The notes beneath the pieces are model-generated. The model searched no databases. It saw only the letters and a list, made by a program, of their open reading frames with translations, and was not told the origin of the DNA. A DNA stretch of 64,000 nucleotides from Haematococcus lacustris (taxonomy: Eukaryota > Chlorophyta > Chlorophyceae > Chlamydomonadales > Haematococcaceae). A program made the position numbers and the translations under genes. Positions 34,794 to 46,600 of the stretch are shown in pieces. Location of the stretch: the NCBI GenBank assembly GCA_030144725.1, contig JASKMD010000013.1, positions 310,001 to 374,000 on the forward strand, written 5' to 3'. The first letter of the stretch is position 1; each line of letters starts with the position of its first letter.

Positions 34794-37551
34794 ATGCCTG
34801 CCGCTGCCAATGGTCATGCTGTCGCAAACGGCCACGTTGCAAATGGCCACGCTTCGCTCGCGAGCGTGTTTCCTGAAGCCTTGATGCCTCTGCATGAAGC
34901 GGACCCAGAGCTGTTCGCCATTGTCCAGGAGGAGAAAGTCCGGCAATGGTGCGTTGGCATCTGTCGTCGCTACCGAGCTCACCAACAGCTCAACCTTTGG
35001 CCTTGCTCCCACACCTGCTGTGTATCCCTTGGATGCAGGAAGGGGATAGAGCTCATTGCGTCCGAAAACTTCACCTCAATGCCCGTAATGGAGGCGCTTG
35101 GCTCCTGTCTTACCAACAAATACTCTGAAGGCCAGCCGGGAGCTCGGTACTATGGCGGCAACGAAAACATAGATCGCATTGAGCTCCTGTGCAAAGACCG
35201 CGCGCTGCAAGCGTTTGGTCTTGACCCGGCGTCATGGGGCGTCAACGTCCAGCCGTACTCTGGCAGGTGACAGCTCGCCCGTCCTCCCGTATAGCTGTCG
35301 CAGCCTTATACTTCCAGGACATTACTTTATCGACCTTCGCCCCGCCCTGCAGTCCTGCCAACTTCGCGGTGTACACGGCTCTCCTGCAACCTCATGATCG
35401 TGTCATGGGCCTTGACCTGCCCAGCGGGGGTCACCTTACACATGGCTACTACAACCAGGGCAAGAAGATCTCCGCCACCTCCATCTTCTTTGAGTCCTTG
35501 CCTTACAAACTGAACCCTGAGGTACGAGGAGAGCATGCACCCTTGCTTTTGTCAGTACACAGAACTCAAGTTTGTGGGCATGTGGGGTGCAGCTCACTAG
35601 CAGTGGCACCAACTGCAATAGACAAAAGCAAGCAAGAGTAGTGGTGTTTTGCTTTACCCTGCAGACCGGCATTGTGGACATGGACAAGCTGGAGGAGAAG
35701 GCTTTGGAGTACCGGCCCAAGATGATCATCTGTGGTGCCTCTGCATACCCGCGTGATTGGGACTACGCACGCTTCCGTGCCATCTGTGACAAAGTTGGTG
35801 CCTATCTCATGGTGGACATGGCCCACATCAGGTGGGGCAACACCCGTGCAACAATGTTGCCGGCCCGCATGCTTGACAATGTTGCCAGCCTGCATGAACA
35901 GCTGTGTTGAGAGCTGACAGTTGAGCACAGCATTGTTGTGAGTCTGCATGCAATATTAAGGTAGTCCTGTTGAGTTTGTCATGTTTGCGTGTTCCGCCTG
36001 GTGTTCACCCATCGCAGTGGTTTGGTAGCTGCCAAGGTGCTGAGCTCACCCTTTGATGTGGCGGATGTGGTGACCACCACCACGCACAAGTCCTTGAGGG
36101 GTCCTCGTGCGGGGATGATCTTCTTCAGGAGGGTGAGGCAAAGTAACTAGCAGTTTCAGTTTCTATGTATGCAATTACTGGGCAGCTGAAGGCCTGGTAG
36201 CAACTAACCGCAAGCAGCACAACCCTCCATTGCAAGTAGCATGCTCCACCCATGGGCTGCAGGGGCCCAAACCTGCAGAGCGTCTTGCCAAGGGAGAGCC
36301 AGCTGATGCCAAGTACGACTATGAGGATAAGATCAACTTTGCAGTCTTCCCATCTCTGCAGGTGAGACTCGACACATGGGCAGCAATCTTGTAATCCCAG
36401 GATGTTATGTTGTGGGTGTCGAAGCCATGCAAGGTCTGTGGTGCCATGGTTGCATCCCTGAGCAGTGACAGCATGTCCGAGCTGATGTTGTGTGCAGGGC
36501 GGCCCCCACAACCACCAGATTGGCGCTCTTGCGGTGGCGCTGAAGTGGGCGGCCACCCCCGAGTTCAGGGTGTACCAGACCAACGTCCAGGCCAACTGTC
36601 GCGCCCTGGCCGCGCGGCTCATGCAGCGGGGTCACAAGCTGATCACGGACGGCACCGACAACCACCTGATCCTGTGGGACCTGCGGCCGCTGGGACTGTC
36701 AGGCGGAAAGATGCAGGTCAGGGGCAGGGTGCAGTGTGAAGGGTGGGATAAGCACGAGGCAATCAATGACAGTGGGGGGGACAATCATGAGGCTAGTTGC
36801 GATAGTGAGGGAATGAGTCTGGGCAATTGGTAGCGGTGGTGGCAAGGCAGGGTAAGAGTGGGTGAGGAAGGGTCCTTGGGCCTGTCAGGTTCCAGAGACT
36901 GGAGCTGCTGATGTGTGCTCGCTGCTGTGGCACATGATACAACCTGATGATGCATCGCTGTTGGGTGGGCTTTGGCAGGGCAGGACACTTGTGAATATCA
37001 AACAAAAATATATACGAGTGCATATGATTTATTGCTTTGGTCTGCTCTCTCCGCCCCTGTGTTTCTTGCAGGCTGCCTGCGATGCTTGCCACATCACGCT
37101 GAACAAGAACGCTGTTGTGGGTGACCACAGTGCCATGAACCCTGGTGCAGTGCGCATCGGCACGCCGGCCATGACCAGCCGCGGCCTCACTGCTGCTGAT
37201 TTCGAGGTGGTGGCGGATTTTCTGCATGAGGTCACTCAGGTGGGTCACTGAACTAGACATGGCAGTCACCACATGCTGGCTGGCTGTGCCCTATTACTAC
37301 GAGCTGTAAGGCAGTAGATGTGTCCTCGCCGTGTGCTCAAGCCAGTTGTGGCTTGCCGAGTTGGCTGAATCATCATGTCTTGCCTTGGCTGCTGCCTGCT
37401 GCAGGTGTGCCTGGCACTGCAGAAGACGAGTGGCAAGCTGCTGAAAGATTTCCAGAAGGCGCTGGAGGACAATGCGGAAATCGCTGCTATTCGGGAGCGT
37501 GTGGAGGCGTTTGCTGCAGCCTTCCCCATGCCGGGCTTCACCCTGCCATAA
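34794..37551 (+). CDS. SHMT: Serine hydroxymethyltransferase, cytosolic type
   Basis: SHMT interconverts serine plus tetrahydrofolate with glycine plus methylene-tetrahydrofolate, using PLP. Nine exons (34794-34948, 35039-35266, 35353-35521, 35665-35831, 36018-36132, 36281-36361, 36498-36716, 37072-37239, 37405-37551) encode 482 residues, normal for the family. Key segments are [39 protein letters not shown], the PLP lysine in [18 protein letters not shown] and [12 protein letters not shown]. The N-terminus ([20 protein letters not shown]) does not look like a mitochondrial or plastid transit peptide, so a cytosolic enzyme is likely. The exon 6 acceptor is inferred from phase (CAGAG|CGT). The exon 7/8 junction reads [10 protein letters not shown], two residues short of the usual sequence, so a micro-exon may be missed. 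A family-A element end lies in its promoter. Confidence 0.95.
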
Positions 37552-38903
37552 GTGACGCACAGCGGCTGAACAGTGATGCTGAGCTAGAAGCCCTGGACGC
37601 CATGCTCAGGCTCAGGCTCGCTCCTGACCTTGCTTTCGATACCCCAATATGCTCCGAGGAAGGGCTGGTCATATGGGCTGTGCTGCAGCAGAAACTAGGG
37701 GCTGGCACTGGAGCATGGCTTGGCAAAGGCCTGGTGGCAGGCTGTCAGTCTGGCCATGGGGGTTGAGCTTGGAGCGGTGCTGCACAGGAAAGGGGTGGTG
37801 GCCCATTGGAATGGAACGGTCTATTCGCAAGGAGCAGCTGCAACCAGCCGGCTGCCTATGGTATCTGTCTTGATAGCCTAGTGCGTGATGCATGATGGTC
37901 ACACGGACTTTGGGTGGGGTGAGGGGGCTGTGTGTGATGTCTTGCCGTGCTGTCCTATGCTCTGCTCTTGTTGTGAATGCCTTGATGGGGTGTAGTCTTG
38001 CACTAGCAGTTTGGGTGATGCTGTGTTCTTGCGATTTATTGTGCATATCAGTAACTCAACCGATTCTTTCTGCACCACTCACATAAACATTATACAGGCA
38101 TTACATGCATCTACACTGTCAGCATCAGTACAAGTCCATGCAGTCATGGTAGTGATTGATCCAAAACATAAAACTTCCTTAGTTCTGACGGTGTATTTGT
38201 CTAGATCGGTACATGCACCATTGTTCACGTCAGGTATCGCCAACGACGCTAGCACATTAGGGCAATGTCTTCCTCGACATGTATTTGTAGTAATCAACTG
38301 GTTTTGAGTCAGACGCGTGCAACAATGGTAGCCGGGGCGAAACATGGTAATACTGCTGCCAAAGCCCAATCGTTGTACAGGCGACTAGCTTAAAGACAAC
38401 AAGATCCCTCCATTATCCCACGTACTATGACAGCGTACAAACATGAAATGTACAGACAAGATAATGGCGAACGTTGTACAATGCTTACTGCTAAAACAAG
38501 ATTAAGCTTTAGAGTAACATCATCACTGTTGTGGTATAACGTCGTTATGATATATAGGTGGCCTACACCACTTGAGCCGTCAGCCGTTACGCTGCTTGGC
38601 CGCCTTCCCACTCTAGGGGTTTGGGACTTTCTGCAACGCACTGCGAAATAAGGTAAAGAGCACATGGGCTCAACATGTAGTCATGCAAGCCCTCATTATT
38701 ATTCTGGAAAGTCATGGCAAATTCCTCCTATTGCCGGATGGCACTCGTGGCAGTGCACTCAAAGATGAAATGCATGGCATCATCCACTACCCCTCTGTGC
38801 ATCTGGTGCATGTGCAATTAATGAAGGTTACCCCCTCAAACCGGGCCTTCTCCACTCCCAAACCGCTGTTGCCTAACCTGAACCTAGTCAAGCTCGTGCG
38901 AAC
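37552..38903. other. 3' UTR and intergenic region, no gene recognised
   Basis: The region holds the SHMT 3' UTR and an AT-richer stretch (about 38000-38900). Open frames are short and without recognisable motifs. It may include the 3' UTR of the LINE fragment that follows on the minus strand. A TGTG/GATG-rich simple sequence sits at 38935-39000. Confidence 0.4.
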
Positions 38904-39709
38904 TTATGTAGAGAGCTGTATGTTCAGCAGGTGTGGTTGATGTGATGTGTTTGTGGTGTGTTTGTGGTGTGATTGATGATGGATGATGTGATTGATGCCA
39001 ATGCCGTCCCCATGCTTGAACCATGCAGCATACGAGCATCTCTCCCGATGCACCGTCTCAGGCAGTCTAGGGTCTCCCTCAAACCCAACCCAACGCCTCC
39101 CCCACCTCTTGAGCCACTTGACTTCCATAGCCTTGGTGCCTAGGACCATGTCCGGGCTCAAGTTGAACTCACCCCCCACCAGCTCTCTAGCGGCAAGCTG
39201 GAACTGAGCACTCCAGCTGGCCTGACAACTCCTGCCTAACTCCACATCTGCCTTGATGACCCTCATTAGCAGGTCACTGTGGGATAGTTTGGCAGTGTAC
39301 CAGAACTTGCACGCAGCCCTTAGCCAGTAAAGCAGGAGGGGCAGCTGCCCCAAGTCATGCAGCACCATCAGGCCTGACACTGTACTACGTACCCTGGCAG
39401 CAAACCTGAGAAAGCTGAGCATGCGTGTTTGCACTGGGTTGGAGAGCTGCATACCGTGCCCAAGGAAGGCAGTGCCCCATACCTGGCTGCCATACAGCCC
39501 CAAGGGGAGCACGAACGCTCTAATGAGGTGACACAGGGCATATGGATCATGCAGGACCCCATACTCTCTGGCACGCTTGCACGCCTGGCGCATGGCGAGG
39601 AACATGCCACTGGCATTGCCAGCCCTCAAATGGGTGGCAGTAAAAGCAGGGGTGGCGCTGGGATTGAAGTGCATGCCTAAGTACTTGAACTCTCTCACCA
39701 TAGGCAGGA
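38904..39709 (-). pseudogene. Non-LTR retrotransposon (LINE) reverse-transcriptase fragment, C-terminal part
   Basis: Minus strand. The frame reads VREFKYLGMHFNPSATPAFT and later FVLPLGLYGSQVWGTAFLG, typical of the thumb and post-RT region of LINE polymerases (the 'FKYLG' and 'YG-x-x-WG' signatures). The catalytic YADD region is not in this piece. A further upstream part of the same LINE lies at 41639-41800, separated by a Fanzor family-C insertion. No complete LINE is present. Confidence 0.75.
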
Positions 39710-39724
39710 TGCTAGGTGCTACAG
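39710..39724. repeat. Target-site duplication, left copy
   Basis: TGCTAGGTGCTACAG, identical to 41639-41653. It flanks the family-C insertion within LINE sequence. Confidence 0.8.
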
Positions 39725-41638
39725 GGCCAACAAAACTTATTCAACAAGGAACAACATGTTGGACTGTGGGTAATCTCACTCAGCTACTACAATCAAGCGG
39801 TAGCATCCTCGGTCGCACCCTTGATGACTACGAACCCCATCCCGGTGGCACGTTCCATGGGCCGACCCCATGACCACTGGGCACCTCATCAAAACTAACA
39901 GCTTAATGCTTGAAAGGCTAACAGCCTGTGCAAACTACTAGGGCCTATGCATTGTTGCGGGCCCGGCCATCAATGCCCCGCCGGTACTCTGCAGCCCGGT
40001 GCAACCTCTGCCTGACCTTGGGCAGCCGGTCATTGACCAGCTTATAGCGCTGCTGGTACTCCTTGCCAACGGGGGGCAGAGCCTCCAGGTCATCCCACTG
40101 GCACAGCTCTATGGGGCGCTGCTTGCTCTCCCCAATGCGCTGGAAGTTGAGGCAGGGGTTGGTGTCACGGTCCAGCCACCTGCCCCATGGGGGGGCCTGG
40201 GGTCGGGGGACTGGGCCAGCTGCAGCAGGGAGGGGCTGGTCCTGGGCTGGGGTAGGTGGGCTGGGGGGGGTTGGCTGGCGGAGGTGGAGCCTGGGGGGAG
40301 GGGGAGGGGGGCGGTCCTTGGGTCGTTGCACTGGGCCAGGTGGGGGCTGGGCAGGGGGCTGGTCCTGGGCAGGGGCAGGGGCTGGGGGGTCCTGGGCAGG
40401 GGCGGGGACTGGGGGGTCCTGGGCAGGGGCAGGGGCTGGGGGGCTGGGCGGCACCTCATGGCACCACTTCAGGCCCCGCACACACTTAGCATGCCGCTGG
40501 CTCCAGGCTGGGCGCAACAGCCGCGGGTTGACCTGGCCTGCTGGGGGTACCCAGTCTGCAGGCCTGGGCTGGTCAGGCGGCAGGTGCAGCTCACAAGGCT
40601 GGCGGGCATGCACTGAGGAGCTGACACGGCTGGTGCGGAACTCATCCACGATCACCAGCCTGTCAGGCCTGGGATCTGTGCTGGGCCTGCTGGGCTGCTC
40701 CACCACCTTGCGAAACCCCGCCCGCACCGCCCCCGCCTTCCACCCACCCTGGCTGAAGTTGCCTGCTCCCAAGAACACAGCCACTCCCCTCTCCTGGTGG
40801 TAGTGGTGGCGTGACACCCATTTCATCCCATTCACCACCTGCAGGTCAGGGTCAGGGTCAGGGTCAGGGTCAGGGTCAGGGTCAGGGTCAGGGTCAGGGT
40901 CAGGGTCAGGGTCAGGGCCAGGGTCAGGGTCAGGGTCAGGGTCAGGGTCAGGGTCAGGGTCAGGGTCAGGGTCAGGGTCAGGGTCAGGGTCAGGGTCAGG
41001 GTCAGGGTCAGGGTCAGGGTCAGGGTCAGGGTCAGGGTCAGGGTCAGGGTCAGGGTCAGGGTCAGGGTCAGGGTCAGGGTCAGGGTCAGGGTCAGGGTCA
41101 GGGTCAGGGTCAGGGTCAGGGTCAGGGTCAGGGTCAGGGTCAGGGTCAGGGTCAGGGTCAGGGTCAGGGTCAGGGTCAGGGTCAGGGTCAGGGTCAGGGT
41201 CAGGGTCAGGGTCAGGGTCAGGGTCAGGGTCAGGGTCAGGGTCAGGGTCAGGGTCAGGGTCAGGGTCAGGGTCAGGGTCAGGGTCAGGGTCAGGGTCAGG
41301 GTCAGGGTCAGGGTCAGGGTCAGGGTCAGGGTCAGGGTCAGGGTCAGGGTCAGGGTCAGGGTCAGGGTCAGGGTCAGGGTCAGGGTCAGGGTCAGGGTCA
41401 GGGTCAGGGTCAGGGTCAGGGTCAGGGTCAGGGTCAGGGTCAGGGTCAGGGTCAGGGTCAGGGTCAGGGTCAGGGTCAGGGTCAGGGTCAGGGTCAGGGT
41501 CATACCTTCTTGCAGAAGGCCTTAATGATGCGCTCCTGGGCATGGTGCAGCGCCAACCGCTGACGGCGCCAGCGGTGAAGGATGTGAGGCGGATGTGGGA
41601 AGACACTCATTACAGACTTGGATTTGGAGGTGGATTTG
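39725..41638 (-). mobile_element. Fanzor family-C element inserted in a LINE
   Basis: Minus strand. Exon 1 (about 41606-41506) encodes LHHAQERIIKAFCKK. A 667-base intron (41505-40839) follows. The second exon begins VVNGMKWVSRHHYHQ and contains GVAVFLGAGNFSQGGWKAGA, RuvC-II LVIVDEFRTSRVSS, a Pro/Gln-rich insert of about 80 residues (APAPAQDPP repeats), RuvC-III WLDRDTNPCLNFQ and the family tail ending RARNNA with its stop at 39945. The 3' block runs to 39725. The N-terminal half, including RuvC-I, is absent. The remaining frame is open, so this is a young but 5'-truncated copy. It is bounded by a 15-base direct repeat in a LINE ORF. Confidence 0.85.
40845..41502. repeat. (GGGTCA)n hexanucleotide array filling an intron
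   Basis: About 109 units with a single visible variant (GGGCCA near 40917). On the minus strand the array is the whole intron of the family-C gene. The donor GTATGACCC leads straight into TGACCC units, which run to the acceptor TGACCTGCAG. Confidence 0.95.
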
Positions 41639-41653
41639 TGCTAGGTGCTACAG
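41639..41653. repeat. Target-site duplication, right copy
   Basis: TGCTAGGTGCTACAG, perfect partner of 39710-39724. Here it continues directly into LINE coding sequence. Confidence 0.8.
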
Positions 41654-41800
41654 TTTGTGAGTTTACCATTGAAGACCATCACCTTTGACTTGCCCACATT
41701 GACTATAAGGTGTTTCCTGTATGCAAAGCCTTGTAGCTGGCAGACCAGCCGCTGCAGCAACGTCGTTATCACATCTCTCATACATATGCAAGGCATGAAA
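41639..41800 (-). pseudogene. LINE reverse-transcriptase fragment, upstream part
   Basis: On the minus strand the frame gives LLQRLVCQLQ then HLIVNVGKSKVMVFNG, the segment that normally follows the catalytic YADD box and precedes FKYLG in LINE reverse transcriptases. Removing the Fanzor insertion and one 15-base repeat copy brings it next to VAPSILPMVREFKYLG. A one-base frameshift at the junction shows that the LINE was already decaying or changed later. Its other edge meets the right end of a family-A element. Confidence 0.65.
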
Positions 41801-41809
41801 CTAATCACA

Positions 41810-42805
41810 CAACACATTGTTCCCTACTGTTACTACAGGGCAGGGGCTGTGTTATCTGTAATCCGAACTGTTTGCATGCAACAAGCATCCGGCACCAATA
41901 CCTGATTCACTACCCCAACCCACTGGCGAAGGCTGGGCAATCTGTGTTGGCATGAAACACATGCTTTGATGTAAGCAACAGCTTCAGCATTGCGCGGTGC
42001 ACATATGCTACTGTGCTACAGGCTGCTGGGCTTGGGCCTTGGGGGCTCGGTCTCGCAGCTTCTTGAAGCCCAATGCTGGGTACTCCTTGCCCTGGGCTGG
42101 AAGTTATCCTCGGTGTGGCCACCTGCACAGCTCCAGTGGGCGCCACTTGCTCTCCCCTGCCCGCTGGAGGTTGAGGGCTGCGTTGCAGTCCCTGTCCACC
42201 CATTTGCCAAGGTCCCCAGGGGTGGCCTGGGCCAGCCAAGGGCACCACATGAGCCCCCGCACTGGCGCCTCAAACCGCTTGCTCCAGGCTGATCGCAACA
42301 AGCGGTTCTGCACCTGACCCGGCTTGGGCTTCCAGTCCTCAGGCCTGGTGGGCTTGCTGCTGTCCAGCTCCTCCTCATAGGGCTGGTGGCTGTTCATGAT
42401 GGAGCTGACCCTGCTGATGCGGAATTCATCCACTGTCACCACCCTGCCTGGCACCCTGTCGGTTGGCTTGCCGCTGTTTTGCCTCTCCACCACCTTGCGG
42501 CAGGCCTGCAGCACGGCCTTGGCCCCCCACCCACCCCGCGTGCCAATGCCTGCGTTGCCAAAGAACACCACCAGCTGCTTGCGGGCCCCCACTGCTGCTG
42601 GGGCTTGCCCTTGGGCTTTGGCTTGGGGACCTTGGGTTTGGGCTGTTTGGGCTCATCCGCGCCCTTGCGCCTCTTGCCCTTCATCGCGCTCTGTAGTAGA
42701 TGGTACTTCGCGACTTTATCCACCCTCACAACCTCATTGACAACATCAACAGCTACACATTAGATTAAACAAGTTCCCAGCTTGACCCAAACATCAACAC
42801 AGCTA
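41810..42805 (-). mobile_element. Fanzor family-A element, two inactivating changes
   Basis: Minus strand, the longest family-A copy. A Lys/Pro-rich start (MKGKRRKGADEPKQPKPKV) is followed by QLVVFFGNAGIGTRGGWGAK, RuvC-II VVTVDEFRISRVSS, GLMWCPWLAQATPGD and RuvC-III VDRDCNAALNLQ. The two parts are one base out of frame at a G run (42586-42590). The codon after WPHRG is TAA (42106-42104), where the other copies have AGA. The 3' block runs to about 41810. The left end is placed near 42805 by comparison with the deleted copy at 34.2 kb. RuvC-I is not visible. The family can have been mobile only with help from an intact copy elsewhere. Confidence 0.8.
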
Positions 42806-43600
42806 ACAACACAGCTAAGCGCTAACCCTACAGCAGAGCCGTAGCCTGCTACTGCTGCCCCCCTAACTGCAGCACACCTGCAGCCTGCTGCTCTTGCACA
42901 CCTTCCATGAGCCTAAACAAGATTCATGTCGTTTACCTTTACTGGATAGGTATACTGGTATTTGCAAACTTCGTTACCTTGTCATTACCTTGCAACTAGA
43001 CCAACAGGCTGTAAAGGTAAATCTTTGGCTACAACACGCTTTAGAGAGGAACCATGTCTGACAATGATCCGCAAGCAACCTGAACATGTGCTCTTTCACC
43101 TCTCTCTTTGACCGACCGATTGAAAACGCGCCGGTAAGAACGGTCGGATCTAATTACCTCTGTTAACAATGAAGTGAAGACAACTTGAAAGCCTTATTAA
43201 ATCTTATCAATCGTTTATTTTGTGTGTATGTGTTGCCGGTTGGTGTTGCATGGTGTTTTACTGCATGACAAGTGGGCAAGTGCAAGAAATGATAGTCCGA
43301 CAGTAGTAGGGCAGGCGCCTTGTATGCCGTAGCACACCTGTGGTGCATACATGTGGTGAGAGAGAGCTCACAACAATGCACGCCTGACCAAGTACCATAT
43401 AACCTGAGGTACCCAAACCCTGTGTCCGAGGGTGTGCATGCCTTCATTGCTCTTGAACACACCTTCACTGCCTTCATTGCTCTTGAACACACCTTCACTG
43501 CTTTCATTGCTCTTGGCTTGTGCCCCGTCCCTGCCCGCCCCTGCCAGTCTGCTTTGATCAGAGCAAGGCCCTTGACCTAGGTGACAGCCTAGCAGGCACA
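42806..43600. other. Intergenic, no gene recognised; short tandem repeat
   Basis: There is no credible gene. At 43439-43518 a 29-base unit beginning TGCCTTCATTGCTCTTGAAC is repeated two and a half times. The stretch 42900-43220 is AT-richer. Confidence 0.5.
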
Positions 43601-46600
43601 TCAGTAACTATCGCTTTCACCTTGCTCTTGCACGAGCGTGAGCAACTGGTTGAGAGGCCACTGCTCGAGCGGGGGAGACGGGACGCTAGCAGGCACCTGG
43701 GCTTGCATTTGTGACTGCTCCTCAACTGCTGCCAACATGCCAGCCCACAGCGATGAGCGCAGTGACGGGCACTCCGCGGGCAACATGTCCTTCACGACCT
43801 GGCGCAGCTCATAAACCAGGTGCGGTTGATGCCTACCAAGCCCGCTGAGCGAGGCTGGGTCAGAAAATGCTGGCTGTCCAGCAGCGGCGGCTTGCTCACT
43901 GGACATAACCACAAACCGGCGCGTCCATTCCAGGTGGTCATGCTTTAGCAAAAGATCAGTCCGCCACCTCCAGCTACTTTCATAGTTGACGGCCCCCACT
44001 CTGCGCGGGGCGGGCAGGGCGATTGTTTCCGGTGTGCCCGGAGCTCGCAGAAAGCTGACGTTCAATTCCATGGGTTCCATGCCGCGCAAGCCGATGGCTG
44101 CGGCGACAGGTGGTCCAATCAAGAGCAGCTTAGATGTTGGTGGCATCGTCCTGCCACTCCTGCCATCAAACTGCGTCTGCCACTCGCAGCCAGGCGGCAG
44201 AGCCTTAGGCGCCCACGACAGTGGTGGCCGGCCAGCGTCACGCTGGCTCGGCCGCCGAGGCTTGCCGTTGAAGCGCGGACTTCGGACTGGTGAAGCGCCG
44301 GTGAAGCCACCCTCCTCGAGAGGTTGGGGAGGCGAGGGGCTGGCAAGCAATGCGGGACCGGGCGACAGCGCTCCGACTCGGTTTTTCGGTGTGGGTGCAT
44401 AAGGACCGGTGTCGGGCGCTCCAACAGCCGCCAGCTGCAAATACAAGTGCCTGGGGCGTGATGGGTCGTCGTCGTCCAGCACCGCGTACTTCCGCGTCCA
44501 CGTCAGGCCTGGCTTGCGCAATATGTCGCACGAGAAGGACAGCGAATGCTGCTGATACCAAGCCACGCGGTGCGTACTGGGCGGTGGCATGGGGGTAGCG
44601 CATCCGGGCGCAGCGAGGAAGATGACGTGCAGGGCGTCCTCTTGTTGTTGCACCTGGGATCAACAAAGGGCAGCCAGGTTTAGCCCCAGAGTGGACAATC
44701 AGAGGCTGTCCCTCACAATGTGCCACTATGCCTTGGTTCATGTACCTAAAGAGCGACGAGGAGAGAAGAGGCAATGCTAACCTATGCCTGTCACATTTAG
44801 AAACACACATGCATCATTCACCCATCATGGAGTGCTAGTTGTACAGACAAGTGCTATGCCTGTATGTTCCCAAGCTTGCTCCACCCCACCCAGCCCCATC
44901 CTTTGATTGATACAGTGTTATGGAGTCCTCTGCTTGTGATGGAGCAAACACTGCTCCACCCCGCCCAGCCCCACGCCCTACACTGCTCTACAGTGAGACT
45001 GACATCATGATGCCTTCATGAGCAGCAGCAGCCCCAGAGGCGCACTGGCCACCCCACCTATGAATGGTGCTTTGCTGCACATCAGGTCAGCAGGGTTGTC
45101 CGCCAGCAACAGTGGCAGCTCGCTTGCATGTGCAGTGTAATCAAGGCTGACTCAACGTATATGCACCCCCACGGCTGCGTGAGCTGCATGAGCTGCATGA
45201 GCTGCAACACCGTCATGTGCTCCTCTGACCTTGCGGCACTTGGGCAGCACAAAAACAACAGCTTGAACACTGTGAATGCCTGTGATTGACGCCATCTGGT
45301 GAAGCATGTTGTGTTGTGATGTGGTCTAGGACGAAGACCCCTGCACTACTCAGCCCCTCCGCACTCACGTTCAGCTGCTGCGCAATGCCAGCCGGGATGC
45401 CTTGCAGCTTGTCGGTGGGTTCTAAGGCACGGCCCGACCTGCCATGGCGATGGACCTGCCACTCCTTCAGGCCGGGCGGGAGCTGCTCCTCGTCGGTCGA
45501 CAGCATCTCCGCATCCACATCCGCGGGGTGCCACGGGGTGCAGGCGGAGGCGGAGGCGGGCGACCAGGGCGTCGTAGCGGACAAGAGGGGCGGTTGCGGG
45601 CTCAACGCCAGCTGCCACGTGTCGTCAATCGCCGCAACACAACCGCCGGACTGCCACGTGCACGGCTCCAGCTTCACAGCGCTGGCACCTGCAACCATCG
45701 CGCGGGAACGGCGTTGAAGGACAGGGCAAGGTAGTTGGGCACGTTCAGCTCCGTCTTGTGGAGGAAAAGGCACCCTCCAACGACCTGCTTGCCTGTATAG
45801 GACCTGTGTACTGCTGACAAAGCTAAAGAGGTTCGTGTCCCCACCTGCATGGAGCCCGTGCGCCGCCTCCTCTTGCTCCTGCTCCGCAACACTGTCTGCT
45901 GCACCCTCGCCCAGCGCAACAGGGCTGGGCAGTGTTGCTGGCTTCCAACGTTTGGTCGCGGGCAACTCCGCCTGCCCGCCTGACAAGTGCCTAGGCTGCG
46001 GTGCCGGGTTCGACATCAGCCCTCGCGGCGCGGTCATTTCGAATTGCACGTGAGGTACCGCCGCGTCGTCTTCCGGCAGCAAGCGAAAGCGTCGGCTCCA
46101 CAGCAGCGAACAAGCGGAGGGCATCGGCTCGCTTGTGAACATCCATTGACCCTGGCGGGACAGGCTCGCGCGGAGCAGGGTCGGTCCCGGCAGGGCAGCT
46201 GCCAGGTCCGGAGGGAGGTCGGCAGCTGGGTAGAAGCTGACAGCCACAGAAGTCGGGCTGGCTTGCAGGTTAAGGCAGTTGACGAGGGCGCGGGGCATGG
46301 CGCGCTGGATGCGGCCGGGGGGAAGTGCCTGGTAGTTGCGGCCATCCATCTGGGTCACCCAGGGCCCTGGCTCGCCATGGAGTGAGTGTGGGGGGTCTGG
46401 GTCAGGGGGGCTGAGGTCCAGGCCGGCTGGAAGGCCCCTTGCCCACATGCCCGCAAGAGGGTTGGGGAGGGTGGGGGTGGGGGTGGGGGGCTGGGCGGCG
46501 GCACTGACTGTCCAGGATGAGTCGGGCCAGCCGTGGTGTGAGAGCCCTGGCTCCGGTGGAAGAGAGGAGGACGAGGGGGAGAGAGGGGGGGGAGGAGGAG

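Noticed and set aside
40845..41502. Telomere-like GGGTCA repeat, possibly an internal telomere
   Set aside because: The green-plant telomere unit is TTTAGGG or TTTTAGGG. GGGTCA differs, and the array sits exactly between splice sites of a Fanzor-type gene.
39725..41638. Reading the family-C copy as one continuous 553-residue protein with a (DP)n tract
   Set aside because: The tract begins at a GT donor and ends at a CTGCAG acceptor with matching phase, and the upstream exon's own frame (AFCKK) would stop immediately in the repeat. Splicing is the better explanation.
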